A stretch of DNA of 64,000 nucleotides from Chryseobacterium aquifrigidense (GCF_006716485.1 NZ_VFPD01000001.1:711806-775805); one strand, 5' to 3'; positions 27,604-37,345 are shown, numbered from the stretch's first letter. Numbers and translations are program-made. The notes: generated from the sequence alone by a model not told the origin.

Positions 27604-27637
27604 AAAACCTTATTAGCCTTAATGGTTTAAAATGTAT

Positions 27638-28672
27638 TTATTTTTTGGCTTTCACCGCAGATTTGATGGCTTTCTCAACCTCTCTCCAATCATAAAAATG
27701 AAATACTCTTCCGTTGCTCATTGCAACAAAAACTCCTTTCGGAAATTTTGGACCTAAGTTAACATTTGTCACTTCAGACCCATCACTTTCCAGCGTAGAA
27801 ACAGGAATTTCTGCAATTCTTCCTTTGGACTGATCTTCTCTCAAATATACATTGAAAGTATCATTCTGCTGATTGGAAACCAGAATATAGCCTTTCCCTT
27901 CAGCAGTAGGATAGATGGAAATTCCTTCCACATCAGATTTAAAATCGCCTTTTCCGAAAACTGCCAGTTCCTCATTTCCTTTTTCCGGATCAGCATAATA
28001 TTTGTGAACCCCGAACTGTTCATCAGAGTAATAAATATAACCCATTTCATCATCTACAGCAATGCTTTCAATCTCTTTCAGACCGCTGTATTTCCCAAAT
28101 TTACGGACAACTTCTCCGGTGACGGAACCGTTTTTTTCAGAAAGCTTATACTGCCATAGATAGCCGTCAGCAGGGCCTGATTTTCTTCCCACAATGACAA
28201 ATATTTCATCTGTCTCAGGATTTTTATAGAGAGAAATTCCCATTGGGCCACGTTCTGATTCTCCGTCAAATACAGAGATTTCTCCCACTTCTTTCAGGTC
28301 GGGAAGCGAATATAATTTTACTTTATTGGTTTCCCTTTCCGTTACGGCAGCAATGTCCGTTTTCTTTCCATTTAAAATAAAACCATATTCAAGATCAACG
28401 TTGTTAGGACGTCTTAATCCTAAAACCTTATTGATGATTTTTCCGTTAAGATCAAAGGCATACAATCCTCCATCAGTATCTTTATCTGTTCCGATGATGA
28501 TGCTTTTTGAGGCATCCTGAGGATTAATCCATATAGCAGGATCATCTGTATCATGAACCACTGTCTCCGTGATAACAGTAGGTTTTAATTTTTCCGTAAC
28601 TTCTTTCTGCCCTGTACAGTTGATCACAAAAGGAAGAACTGAAAGAGCCAGTATATATTGTATGTTTTTCAT
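27638..28672 (-). CDS. Beta-propeller phytase (3-phytase), lipoprotein
   Basis: 344 residues with a lipobox-like signal (VINC, Cys19). The mature part is a six-bladed phytase: VVHDTDDPAIWINP (Ca2+/phosphate site), GTDKDTDGGLYAFDLNGK, RRPNNVDLEYGF, ERGPMGISLYKNP, IESIAVDDEMGYIYYSDEQ, FKSDVEGISIYP. It removes phosphate from inositol hexakisphosphate at the cell surface with calcium. It starts 6 bases after the stop of a TonB receptor gene on the same strand, so the two form a phosphate-scavenging operon. Confidence 0.93.
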   Translation of the reverse strand: MKNIQYILALSVLPFVINCTGQKEVTEKLKPTVITETVVHDTDDPAIWINPQDASKSIIIGTDKDTDGGLYAFDLNGKIINKVLGLRRPNNVDLEYGFILNGKKTDIAAVTERETNKVKLYSLPDLKEVGEISVFDGESERGPMGISLYKNPETDEIFVIVGRKSGPADGYLWQYKLSEKNGSVTGEVVRKFGKYSGLKEIESIAVDDEMGYIYYSDEQFGVHKYYADPEKGNEELAVFGKGDFKSDVEGISIYPTAEGKGYILVSNQQNDTFNVYLREDQSKGRIAEIPVSTLESDGSEVTNVNLGPKFPKGVFVAMSNGRVFHFYDWREVEKAIKSAVKAKK

Positions 28673-28678
28673 GCTTAT

Positions 28679-31489
28679 TTAAAAATCAAATTTCACTCCC
28701 ATCGTAAACCTCGGTCTGTAATATTCAGCCTGAGCGGTTCTGCTGGGGATTCCCTGATAGTATCTTAACGGCTGATTGGTCAGATTATTGGCTTCTGCAA
28801 AAACTCTGAGCTTGCTCGTAATCTTGTAGGAAGCGTTGGCATCAAGGAAAAACTGTTTATCATAATAACGGTCATCAAATGCCTTGCCACCGAGCTCATC
28901 AATATAATGAGAAGCATAATTCATGGAGATTCTGGCCGAAAAACGCTTGTTTTCCCACGATAAAGATCCGTTGAACATATGAGGGGCAGCTCCCGGAAAT
29001 CCTACATCTGTTCTTTCAATCCCTTCTTCATTGGTAATTCCTTTTGCTTTGGATTTTGTATAAGTATAGTTGACATAAACACCCAGTCCTTTCCAGAAAG
29101 CTCCGGGAATAAAATCGAGCTGTCTTTGTAAGGCAACTTCAAAACCATAAATATCTACATTGTCTCCGTTACGCTGCTGCGTAAATTTCCAGTTGTTTTC
29201 TCCGGCTGGAATAGGGTTGGTCTGTCCTGCAAAATCATTAGCGAAATCATTGGCTGTATAATTTCTTTTCGAATAGGTATAAATAAAGTTATTCAGGTTT
29301 TTATAAAAAAATCCTCCGGAAAGAATTCCGACAGACTTGAAATATTTTTCAGCCATGAAATCAAAATTATAAGCATAGGTTGCCTTTAGATGAGGATTTC
29401 CTGCTGCAACAATTTCATCTTCTGAAATAACATTCAGATAAGGAACCAATGAGTAGTAATTCGGACGGGCAAGAGCGGTAGTAAATGCTGCACGAAGGAC
29501 AAGGTCCTGCATCGGAACATACTTAAAGGAAATATTCGGAAGTACGTTTGTGTACGTATTGGTATTATTGATTTTCCCTACCAGATCTTTTTCATTCATC
29601 ACATAGTTTCCGGTGTAATCAATTTGTGTTGTTTCAAGACGAGCTCCCACGATCATGGATAGTTTGTCATTAAAATCCTGATCCCAACGGATATAGCCTG
29701 CATAAATCTGCTCTTTTGCATTGTAGTTGCTGGAAAGATACTTTTCAGGTTTCAGCTTACCATTAAACAACGCAGGATTAAATAAATCCAACCCTCCAAG
29801 GAAAGAAGGATCAACGAATGTTCCCGGAACATAATTTCCCGGCTGGAAGTTCTGACCGTCAAGATGTATTGTGGGTACAGATAAGAGACTTCCCATATTG
29901 TTGACAGGGGTAAAAGCATAGAAATCATTCTCTCTTTCCTTTTTCTTCAAACGCATACGGAAACCGGTACGAAGACGTCCTTTCTGACCATCAATCACAG
30001 AGAACGGAAAACGTACATTCACTTTTGCTCCCAGCTCTTTTTCCTGTGTAAAGCTATTGGCATCCGAAAGGTCACTCAGTTTATAGCTTCCCAGGTTATC
30101 CGCAGCAAGGAGATTGAACATCGGTTTTTCAGGATTGCTAAGGTTGGGAGAGAAGTTCATCTTGCTGTTTTCAAACTCAATATAACGCTGATGAGGCTTG
30201 TCTTCACTGGCTATGGCATAGTTGACGGACCAGTCAAGATCCACTTTAGATCCTAATAAATGTTCTCCTCTTAAAGCATAGTTCTGAACTCTTTGTTTTT
30301 CCAGACGGGTATTGTCGTTATCAGCATCGCCACCTTTATTCTGTCTTGTAATGCTTCCTTTCCAGTCTGTAATCTCAGTTTCATCAGCATTGTAGACTGG
30401 TTTTATTTTATATCCTAAGGCATACCGGGTTTCTTTATCATTTCTGAAGTTGTACATTGCAGAAGCATAGATCTTGTTTTTGGAGTTAAATTCGTAATCC
30501 ATATTAAGATCAAAGCTGTGTCTGATACGGTGTTCATTATAATAGCGGACTCCCATTTTACTCACGTAAACCGTTTGGGCAAGATCATTGGCCTGGCTCC
30601 ATACAGGTTCTATATTATCAGAACCGAAATTGTTGTTGTTATAGGAAAAACTGAATACAGCGCCTAATTTTTTATCCAGAAATCGGTTTCCATAGACAAA
30701 TCCGGCGGTGTAATTTCCTTTTTCACGGATGGGATTGTAGCCTCCGGCAACGGTTGCAGATATTCTTTGTCCGTTCGGGGAGGCTCTGGTAATCAGATTG
30801 ACAGAACCTCCGATGGCATCGGCATCCATATCCGGAGTTAAAGTCTTGTTAACTTCTATGGTGGAAATCATGTCAGACGGAATCAGGTCCATCTGTACGT
30901 TGCGGTTATCTCCCTCAGCAGACGGAATTCGGTCTCCATTCAGGGTAACTGAGTTAAGATTAGGTGCAAGCCCTCTGATGATAAGGTTTCTGGCTTCACC
31001 CTGGTCATTTTGAATCGTAATTCCCGGAACACGTTTCAAAGCATCCCCGATATTGGCATCTGGAAAACGTCCGATCTGATCTGAAGAAATCACATTGGTG
31101 ATATTGGCGTTATTTTTTTGCTTGTTTAAAGCTCTTGCCTGATTTTTCAGCGTAGCTCCCGAAACTACAATAGCCGCAATTGATGTTTCTTTCTTGTCGA
31201 AAATAATATTCTGACGGGTGTTTTTTTCTGGTTCTACTGTCACATTGTACTCATGCACTCCATAACCGAGATAATCAATTTTCATGGTATAACTTCCCGG
31301 AGGAACATTCAGAAATACAAAATTTCCGTGCTCATCCGAGGTTGTATATATATTTCCCGGGCTTAGAGAGATCTTGGCTCCTGGCAGGGCAATTTTAGAA
31401 TCGTCATTGATGTTTCCGGACAAAGAGCCGGTTTGTGCATAGAAAAAAATAGAAGCACAAAATAAAACAGATGTAAAAATTTTTCTCAC
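28679..31489 (-). CDS. TonB-dependent receptor paired with phytase
   Basis: 936 residues: signal peptide (to about FYAQ, residue 19), carboxypeptidase-regulatory-like domain (about 22-100), plug (about 120-240, IGRFPDANIGDALKRVPGITIQ and GLAPNLNSVTLNGDRIPS, quoted in part) and a barrel ending with the terminal Phe. It has no STN domain, so it is a transporter rather than a transducer. Operon position directly before the phytase suggests it imports inositol phosphates or a product of phytate. A TAATTTTG box at 31518-31525 on the minus strand is a possible promoter element. Confidence 0.92.
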   Translation of the reverse strand: MRKIFTSVLFCASIFFYAQTGSLSGNINDDSKIALPGAKISLSPGNIYTTSDEHGNFVFLNVPPGSYTMKIDYLGYGVHEYNVTVEPEKNTRQNIIFDKKETSIAAIVVSGATLKNQARALNKQKNNANITNVISSDQIGRFPDANIGDALKRVPGITIQNDQGEARNLIIRGLAPNLNSVTLNGDRIPSAEGDNRNVQMDLIPSDMISTIEVNKTLTPDMDADAIGGSVNLITRASPNGQRISATVAGGYNPIREKGNYTAGFVYGNRFLDKKLGAVFSFSYNNNNFGSDNIEPVWSQANDLAQTVYVSKMGVRYYNEHRIRHSFDLNMDYEFNSKNKIYASAMYNFRNDKETRYALGYKIKPVYNADETEITDWKGSITRQNKGGDADNDNTRLEKQRVQNYALRGEHLLGSKVDLDWSVNYAIASEDKPHQRYIEFENSKMNFSPNLSNPEKPMFNLLAADNLGSYKLSDLSDANSFTQEKELGAKVNVRFPFSVIDGQKGRLRTGFRMRLKKKERENDFYAFTPVNNMGSLLSVPTIHLDGQNFQPGNYVPGTFVDPSFLGGLDLFNPALFNGKLKPEKYLSSNYNAKEQIYAGYIRWDQDFNDKLSMIVGARLETTQIDYTGNYVMNEKDLVGKINNTNTYTNVLPNISFKYVPMQDLVLRAAFTTALARPNYYSLVPYLNVISEDEIVAAGNPHLKATYAYNFDFMAEKYFKSVGILSGGFFYKNLNNFIYTYSKRNYTANDFANDFAGQTNPIPAGENNWKFTQQRNGDNVDIYGFEVALQRQLDFIPGAFWKGLGVYVNYTYTKSKAKGITNEEGIERTDVGFPGAAPHMFNGSLSWENKRFSARISMNYASHYIDELGGKAFDDRYYDKQFFLDANASYKITSKLRVFAEANNLTNQPLRYYQGIPSRTAQAEYYRPRFTMGVKFDF

Positions 31490-31600
31490 TTTTCTTACTT
31501 TTAGATAAAAATCACAACAAAATTAAACGTCTGTTTGGAAAAGGAGTTGAAGAGAAAATTAAGGTTTTCTTAAGAATTGTTAATATAGAGGGTTTTGTAA

Positions 31601-31635
31601 GATAAAAGATAAAAGATGAAAGATGAAAGATGAAA
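31601..31635. repeat. Five tandem 7-bp repeats
   Basis: GATAAAA twice then GATGAAA three times, in tandem, upstream of the phytase operon promoter. A short microsatellite-like tract. Confidence 0.6.
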
Positions 31636-31653
31636 GATCTTGTTGTTAAAATT

Positions 31654-31714
31654 CAATAGGGGTGGGCTTTAGCCCGCCTTACATATTGTAAATAATTCTA
31701 TTGGCTTAGCCCAA
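31654..31714 (-). repeat. Dispersed palindromic repeat, copy B (reverse orientation)
   Basis: Read on the minus strand it gives TTGGGCTAAGCCAATAG, a spacer, AAGGCGGGCTAAAGCCCAC and CCCTATTG, matching copy A at 8989-9048 in both blocks and in length (61 versus 60 bases). Confidence 0.7.
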
Positions 31715-31729
31715 TCCTGGAATTTCCGT

Positions 31730-32266
31730 TTAGTGAGAAGTACTCAATAGATCCTGCACGATAATTTTAGACTTTTCAATTAATTCATTCGATCTGTAAA
31801 GCTGGCTGGTGAGAATGGAGCTTTCAAAAAGAAGATAGATGTGTGCTGAAACCATATCATTTTGAATGTCCTCATTGAAGGATTCTCTCAGCTTAATTTT
31901 ATGATCACGGATGACTTTGTGAATTTCGTCCTTATCTCCAGGAATCTCCGACAAAATATTCAGAAAGCTGCATCCTCTGAAGTCTTCTCTTTCATTCATG
32001 TCAATCAGGAAATCAAAGGACTTCTGAAACTTTTCCTGCAGTGTTTCTGCTTCTGAGGTGAATTTTTCCAGTTCAGACACCCAGTAATCATATCTTTTAT
32101 TCAGAAATTCAATACAAAGATCATCTTTAGATTTAAAATGCTGGTAAAAACTTGCTTTGGATACCTCAGCTTCATCGATGATTTGATTAATACCCGTATT
32201 GTTATAACCTTGCCTATGGAATAGAACCATTGCTGTATTTAAAATTCTTTCGCGAGGTTTGGGCAT
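31730..32266 (-). CDS. TetR-family transcriptional regulator
   Basis: 178 residues with the N-terminal TetR HTH (RILNTAMVLFHRQGYNNTGINQIIDEAEVSKASFYQHF, cited only in part as GINQIIDEAEVSKASFYQHF, about residues 24-43) and a helical ligand domain. An imperfect palindrome CGGAC-N6-GTCTG at 32299-32314, 33 bases before the ATG, may be its operator. No obvious target gene is adjacent other than the membrane protein upstream. Confidence 0.88.
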   Translation of the reverse strand: MPKPRERILNTAMVLFHRQGYNNTGINQIIDEAEVSKASFYQHFKSKDDLCIEFLNKRYDYWVSELEKFTSEAETLQEKFQKSFDFLIDMNEREDFRGCSFLNILSEIPGDKDEIHKVIRDHKIKLRESFNEDIQNDMVSAHIYLLFESSILTSQLYRSNELIEKSKIIVQDLLSTSH

Positions 32267-32298
32267 GAAATAAAATTTTTACAAATGTAGAAAATAAA

Positions 32299-32314
32299 CG
32301 GACCAGTATGTCTG
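32299..32314. promoter_or_regulatory. Possible TetR operator
   Basis: CGGAC (32299-32303), 6 bases, GTCTG (32310-32314): four of five base pairs. It sits between the TetR gene and the stop of the membrane-protein gene. Confidence 0.3.
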
Positions 32315-32328
32315 AAAAAAGTATAATT

Positions 32329-33042
32329 TTAAATAAATCCCATAGTATAATAAAGCTGAATAGTGAAGAAAAGGACGGTGAAAAACCATACGATATAAGG
32401 ATGGTAGCTGAAATTATTCTTCAGGATGTAGTGCAACGCTTTGAAAAGCTTGAAAATTCCGATAATTCCAACGATGATAAAAACCAGAAAGGCCACAAAA
32501 AACAAATAATCTCTTGTTCCATGCTTAGTTACCTTCGTCAAATGATCAAGATAAGCATTGGCATTCAAAGTTTGTCCCAGAAACATAGCTGAGCTGATAA
32601 ATATAAAAAAAGGTGTAGATGTGTAGACCGTTGTATAAATAAAAGAAAATAATAACGTCCGGAAGGTAACTGTATTCACTTTCTCTTTTTTGTACCATAA
32701 TATAGCAACAGAAAATATAACAGAAGTAATATTATTCATTAAAAATATAAACAGCGCTTTTTCTACCATGCTGAGTCCCTTGATCTTCGAAATAATATTG
32801 TGCTCACCACCATAATCCATTAAAATAACGGAAACGATTACCGATGTATAAACCGAAAGTTTGATAGGAGATAAGTAGTCGCGAAAGCGGTCAAGCTCTT
32901 CTTTTTCCATCTCGTGAACAGACAAATCATAGCAACGTCGCGGGTCCTGAAACAACTTGAAGATGGTTACCGGAACTAACAATATTTCAATAATGATTTG
33001 CAGGCATAGCTTTTCAAAGCTATCGATTAATTTTTCAAACAT
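32329..33042 (-). CDS. Hypothetical integral membrane protein
   Basis: 237 residues with four or five membrane segments (for example VYTSVIVSVILMDY, LFIFLMNNITSVIFSVAIL, FFIFISSAMFLGQ, FFVAFLVFIIVGIIGIFKLF, IVWFFTVLFFTIQLYYTM). The N-terminal helix plus FKLFQDPRRCYDLSVH recalls Bacteroidota permease-like or Yip1-like small membrane proteins, but I do not recognise the family. It lies upstream of TetR on the same strand, separated by 62 bases. Confidence 0.65.
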   Translation of the reverse strand: MFEKLIDSFEKLCLQIIIEILLVPVTIFKLFQDPRRCYDLSVHEMEKEELDRFRDYLSPIKLSVYTSVIVSVILMDYGGEHNIISKIKGLSMVEKALFIFLMNNITSVIFSVAILWYKKEKVNTVTFRTLLFSFIYTTVYTSTPFFIFISSAMFLGQTLNANAYLDHLTKVTKHGTRDYLFFVAFLVFIIVGIIGIFKLFKALHYILKNNFSYHPYIVWFFTVLFFTIQLYYTMGFI

Positions 33043-33168
33043 ATATGTGTATTTGTATTAGGGAACGTTTGCAATTTAATTATTTTTTGCAATACATCTC
33101 AAAAGATAATAAAAAGTGGATGACTCAGGGTAAATCATCCACTTCATTAATTATTTTAAAAAGTTTTA

Positions 33169-34053
33169 TTACTTCTTCGGAAGCCCTTTTTTCAGTGCAA
33201 TATGGGCTCTTTCTACAGCTTTTCTTTCTTTCCAGTCCATATACCTCTTTTTGTATCGGGCTTTCATGAAATTGTCAAAATTACGCTGCACAGCAAGATT
33301 CCAAAGAGAATGTGCTTTTACAGCCCAGCTTTTATCCCATGCACGCAGTGAAATAGAGAAAGATCCATCCAGATATTTCATCCAGTGCCACCAACCTGTA
33401 GGCATGAATAATGTATCACCGTGTTCCAGGAAGCACTCAATTCCCTCTATACCATCCAGGGCAGGGAATTTTTCAAAATCAGGATTGGAAATATCATAAT
33501 CTTCCAGTGCATAGGTAGCGTAAGGAAGTTTATACAGACGTGTTTTCCACTTGTATTCAAATAGAAGGACATGTTTTCTTCCATTGAAGTGAGTGTGGAA
33601 AATATGAGGCATGTCGATATCGTAATGAAGGAAAGTCACAGAACCTTTACCTCCGAAAAACATACTTGGATATTTATCTAAAAATCCCCCCATAAGATTC
33701 TTTGGCGGAACATAATCGTCCAGCAGTTTGGGAGCAAATTTTATAGGGTCAAAGAAGAAAATTCTCAGATCAGTAGGCTCTCTCTGAATAAGGTCCACAT
33801 AATCGCGAAATGGCATTTTCGTAGTCGGAGTATTGATAGGAGCTGCAGGATCTGCTTTGGAACTGTCATAAAGGGGAACTTCAACGTCGCCTACTACTTC
33901 CTTCATGTAATCCATCGTCCACTTTTGATAGGCGGGCCACTTTCTTGCCATATTTCTGATTACCACTGGCTTACATGGCTTTAGATATTTTTCACGGAAA
34001 TCTTCTTGTGAAATGTCATCTACAATATCAATTGGTTTAAGGATTATTCCCAT
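33169..34053 (-). CDS. Cupin-like JmjC-domain protein (putative 2-oxoglutarate/Fe(II) oxygenase)
   Basis: 294 residues, JmjC/cupin_8 fold. The metal triad is visible as H143-Y-D145 in FLHYDIDMPH and H223 in FMPTGWWHWMKYLDG. The N-terminal KPVVIRNMARKWPAYQKW is the typical entry of factor-inhibiting-HIF-like hydroxylases. A protein or small-molecule hydroxylase is likely; the substrate is not evident. The C-terminus is strongly basic (RYKKRYMDWKERKAVERAHIALKKGLPKK in part). It is monocistronic. Confidence 0.85.
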   Translation of the reverse strand: MGIILKPIDIVDDISQEDFREKYLKPCKPVVIRNMARKWPAYQKWTMDYMKEVVGDVEVPLYDSSKADPAAPINTPTTKMPFRDYVDLIQREPTDLRIFFFDPIKFAPKLLDDYVPPKNLMGGFLDKYPSMFFGGKGSVTFLHYDIDMPHIFHTHFNGRKHVLLFEYKWKTRLYKLPYATYALEDYDISNPDFEKFPALDGIEGIECFLEHGDTLFMPTGWWHWMKYLDGSFSISLRAWDKSWAVKAHSLWNLAVQRNFDNFMKARYKKRYMDWKERKAVERAHIALKKGLPKK

Positions 34054-34282
34054 TCGTTCAAATTATTAAGCTAAAGTATTAAATATTTGTGACAATAAAA
34101 TGGAAAGAATTAAAATTATTTGGAATTAATATAAATAATTAATAAAACACCTGTTTTGGCTTCGCTTTTTTGGAGTTATTATACGATGCCTTTATCTCCT
34201 GTTCTTTTAAAATCTATAGTGTTTATAAGGTAAAAGATAGTTGTGAAATACAATAATTGTATGTATAATTGTCGTATTAAAA

Positions 34283-35584
34283 ATGACCATGAAACGTTTT
34301 ACTACCATTATTTTTTCACTCGTATTTGTAACCGCTTTTTCACAGAAATCAACCAAAATTTTTACTTCAGATATTGATAATTTTTGGATGGCTTATGACA
34401 GCATTCAAAAAACAAATGATTATTCCACAAAGCTTGATCTTATTAAAAGACTTTATACTGATAAAGCAACAAAAGGCTTAAAAGCTTTTATGAATGCCAG
34501 AGATTATAACGATAGTGTGTATGTAAAAGCTATAGAAAAATATCCTGAATTCTGGAATTCAGTAAGACCGAATACCTTAACGATAAAAACCAAAACCAAA
34601 GAGTTGGAAGCCGGTGTTGCCAGGCTGAAGCAATTGTATCCTGAACTTAAAGATGCTGAAATGTATTTTACAATCGGTGGACTTAACGCTGGAGGAACGG
34701 TGAGCGGAAATATGGTGTTGGTAGGTGCTGAGCTTGCCACCGGAATTGGGTCTACGGAGGTCTCGGAATTTAAAGATGAATGGCTGAAGGGTATGTTTGC
34801 CAATCAGTCGCTGGATAATATCGTTTCCCTGAATATTCACGAATATATCCATACCCAGCAAAACGGAAATCAAAACAGGGTCTTAAACCAGGCCATAAAG
34901 GAAGGATCATGTGATCTGATTGCTGAACTTGTGACGAATGAATCTGCGCAAAGAAAATATATTTCTTACGGAATGGCTCATGAAGCTGAAATTAAAGCCC
35001 GGTTTAAAAAAGAAATGTTTACCGGTAATCTTGCCAACTGGTTTTATAATGGAAGACAAAAAGGAGAGGAAGCAGACTTAGGATACTACGTAGGATATGT
35101 GATCAGTAAAATGTACTACCAGAATACAAAAGATAAAAAACAGGCCATCAAAGACATTATTGAACTGAACTATAGTGATAATAAAGCTGTTGAGGATTTC
35201 GTGGACAAATCGATGTTTTTTAAAGAAAAAGTGGGTACGCTTGTCAAAGAATATCAAAATCAATTACCTTATGTAGTGAAAATAGAGCCAGCCAATGGTT
35301 CCGAAGACGTCAGTGCTGATACCAAAGAACTCCGGATTACTTTTTCACAGGAAATGATTCCTGGAAAATATTCCTTCAATTTGTCCGATAAGGGAAAAGA
35401 ATATAATCCAATGACCAAAATTGCAGGGATGGAAAACAATAATAAAACTTTGCTGGTATTGGTAGATCTTAAACCTAATAAAGAGTATGAGTTTGTCCTT
35501 ACCAATAAAGGCTTTATTTCTAAAGAAGGTCATCTTCTGAAAGATGAAAAACTTCTTATAAAGTTTAAAACCGGTAATCAATAG
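34283..35584 (+). CDS. Secreted HExxH metallopeptidase-like protein with C-terminal Ig-like domain
   Basis: 433 residues: signal peptide (to about AFSQ, residue 21), then an alpha-helical catalytic part with HEYIH (186-190) and a downstream glutamate in KEGSCDLIAEL (Glu207), a gluzincin-like arrangement similar to DUF2268 proteins. From about residue 330, a Big_5-like Ig domain (VVKIEPANGSEDVSADTKELRITFSQEM in part) follows. It is probably an exported protease or protease-like binding protein. A second ATG two codons in is an equally good start. No operon partner. Confidence 0.75.
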   Translation: MTMKRFTTIIFSLVFVTAFSQKSTKIFTSDIDNFWMAYDSIQKTNDYSTKLDLIKRLYTDKATKGLKAFMNARDYNDSVYVKAIEKYPEFWNSVRPNTLTIKTKTKELEAGVARLKQLYPELKDAEMYFTIGGLNAGGTVSGNMVLVGAELATGIGSTEVSEFKDEWLKGMFANQSLDNIVSLNIHEYIHTQQNGNQNRVLNQAIKEGSCDLIAELVTNESAQRKYISYGMAHEAEIKARFKKEMFTGNLANWFYNGRQKGEEADLGYYVGYVISKMYYQNTKDKKQAIKDIIELNYSDNKAVEDFVDKSMFFKEKVGTLVKEYQNQLPYVVKIEPANGSEDVSADTKELRITFSQEMIPGKYSFNLSDKGKEYNPMTKIAGMENNNKTLLVLVDLKPNKEYEFVLTNKGFISKEGHLLKDEKLLIKFKTGNQ

Positions 35585-35777
35585 TTTCTTCGTATACGGA
35601 TATTTAATAAGAAAGATATTAAAGTAAATTTCTTTTATCCTTGATGCTACTGTTGTTAATGTGTTAAAATTTTATTGATTTTCTGTTTTTTTTGGATTTT
35701 TCATAAGATTCTGTTTATGGAAGGGAATTCCGCCTTTTTCAAAAAAAGGTTATATTCGGCTTCGTAAAAATAATGAT

Positions 35778-37274
35778 ATGCAAGTATATGAAGGGATTTC
35801 TGTGGGGTTGTATCTGTTATTAATGATAGGTATAGGCATATATTCTTATAGAAAATCAACAAGTAATTCAGAAGAATTTTTAATTGGCGGCCGAAAAATG
35901 GGAGCTGCTGTAACAGCATTGTCTGCAGGAGCAGCTGATATGAGCGGATGGCTTTTGATGGGCGTTCCGGGAGCAATGTATCTGTCCGGAATTTCAAGTT
36001 CCTGGATTGCGATAGGATTAACAATTGGTGCTTATCTCAATTATATTATTGTAGCACCACGACTCAGAATTTATACAGAGGTGGCACAGAATGCTATTAC
36101 ACTGCCTGTATTTTTTGAAAACAGGTTTAAAAATAAAAATCAGCTTCTGAAGATCACGTCGTCTGTTTTCATTCTGGTATTTTTTACCCTGTATACTTCT
36201 GCAGGCATGGTATCCGGAGGAAAATTATTCGAATCTGCTTTCGGAATGGACTATACTGTAGGTCTTCTCCTGACGAGTCTGGTGGTAGTGCTGTATACAT
36301 TTTTAGGTGGGTTTCTGGCAGTAAGTCTTACGGATTTTGTGCAGGGAACCATCATGGTACTGGCATTGGTGATTGTTCCGATTGTAGCGATTACCCAAAT
36401 TGGAAGTGTGGGAGAGACTTTTTCTCTGATTGAAGCAAAAAATCCAAAATATCTGGACCTGTTCAGAGGAACAACAACCGTAAGCATTGTTTCTTTATTG
36501 GCCTGGGGATTAGGGTATTGTGGTCAGCCCCATATTCTGGTACGTTTTATGGCAATTGATAAGCCAAAAGATCTGATCAAAGCTAGACGTATTGGGATTA
36601 CATGGATGATATTTACTGTTGCCGGAGCACTGGCCATAGGATTGGTAGGAATTGCTTATCTGCAAAAATTCGATATGAATACTATGATGAAATTTGACGG
36701 ATCAAAGACGGAAGCGGAAACTATTTTCATTTATTTCTCCCGTATATTATTCCATCCGTTTATTGCAGGATTTTTACTTACTGCAATTCTGGCAGCAGTA
36801 ATGAGTACTATTTCTTCGCAATTATTGGTGACTTCAAGCTCATTAACAGAAGATATATACAAAGCTTTTCTCAATAAAAAAGCAAATTCCAGACAATTAT
36901 TAATGGCAAGCAGACTTTCTGTTTTACTTGTAGCTGTCATTGCGGTACTTTTATCCCTGGATCCCAAGGATAGTATTCTTAATCTTGTAGGAAATGCATG
37001 GGCAGGCTTTGGTTCTGCATTCGGACCGCTGATCCTGCTGTCTCTTTTATGGAAAAAAGCGACATGGCAGGGAGGTTTTGCCGGGATGATGGCAGGAGGA
37101 ATTACTGTATTAGCATGGGTCTATCTTCAGCATCCACTGAAAGACTGGTACGAAATCATCCCTGGATTTGTACTTTCTCTGGTAACCAATGTGATCGTTT
37201 CTTTATTAACTTACAAGCCTGATCCTTTGATTGAAAGTGAATTTAATGAAGTTAAAAAGATAATGCACGAATAG
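35778..37274 (+). CDS. putP: Sodium/proline symporter
   Basis: 498 residues, about 13 membrane segments, SSS family. PutP-type features include GGRKMGAAVTALSAGAADMSGW near residues 38-57 (cited in part), FENRFKNK, a SLTDFVQGTIM segment, LGYCGQPHILVRFMA, and STISSQLLVTSSSLTEDI (sodium site). It imports proline with Na+. It ends with a strong intrinsic terminator. Confidence 0.93.
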   Translation: MQVYEGISVGLYLLLMIGIGIYSYRKSTSNSEEFLIGGRKMGAAVTALSAGAADMSGWLLMGVPGAMYLSGISSSWIAIGLTIGAYLNYIIVAPRLRIYTEVAQNAITLPVFFENRFKNKNQLLKITSSVFILVFFTLYTSAGMVSGGKLFESAFGMDYTVGLLLTSLVVVLYTFLGGFLAVSLTDFVQGTIMVLALVIVPIVAITQIGSVGETFSLIEAKNPKYLDLFRGTTTVSIVSLLAWGLGYCGQPHILVRFMAIDKPKDLIKARRIGITWMIFTVAGALAIGLVGIAYLQKFDMNTMMKFDGSKTEAETIFIYFSRILFHPFIAGFLLTAILAAVMSTISSQLLVTSSSLTEDIYKAFLNKKANSRQLLMASRLSVLLVAVIAVLLSLDPKDSILNLVGNAWAGFGSAFGPLILLSLLWKKATWQGGFAGMMAGGITVLAWVYLQHPLKDWYEIIPGFVLSLVTNVIVSLLTYKPDPLIESEFNEVKKIMHE

Positions 37275-37301
37275 CATCCGGCACTAAAATATTACATTTA
37301 T

Positions 37302-37345
37302 AAAGAATCTCCCCTTGTAGAAGCAACGGGAGATTCTTTATTTTA
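37302..37345 (+). terminator. Intrinsic terminator after putP
   Basis: AAAGAATCTCCC (37302-37313) pairs perfectly with GGGAGATTCTTT (37328-37339), followed by a T-rich stretch. Confidence 0.88.

Noticed and set aside
31601..31635. Tandem GATAAAA/GATGAAA tract as a CRISPR or regulatory array
   Set aside because: Units are 7 bases without spacers; no cas gene is near. Simple tandem repeat only.
32308..32592. 94-codon open frame on the plus strand
   Set aside because: It overlaps the C-terminal part of the membrane-protein gene in antisense, and the peptide is hydrophilic low-complexity without family features.
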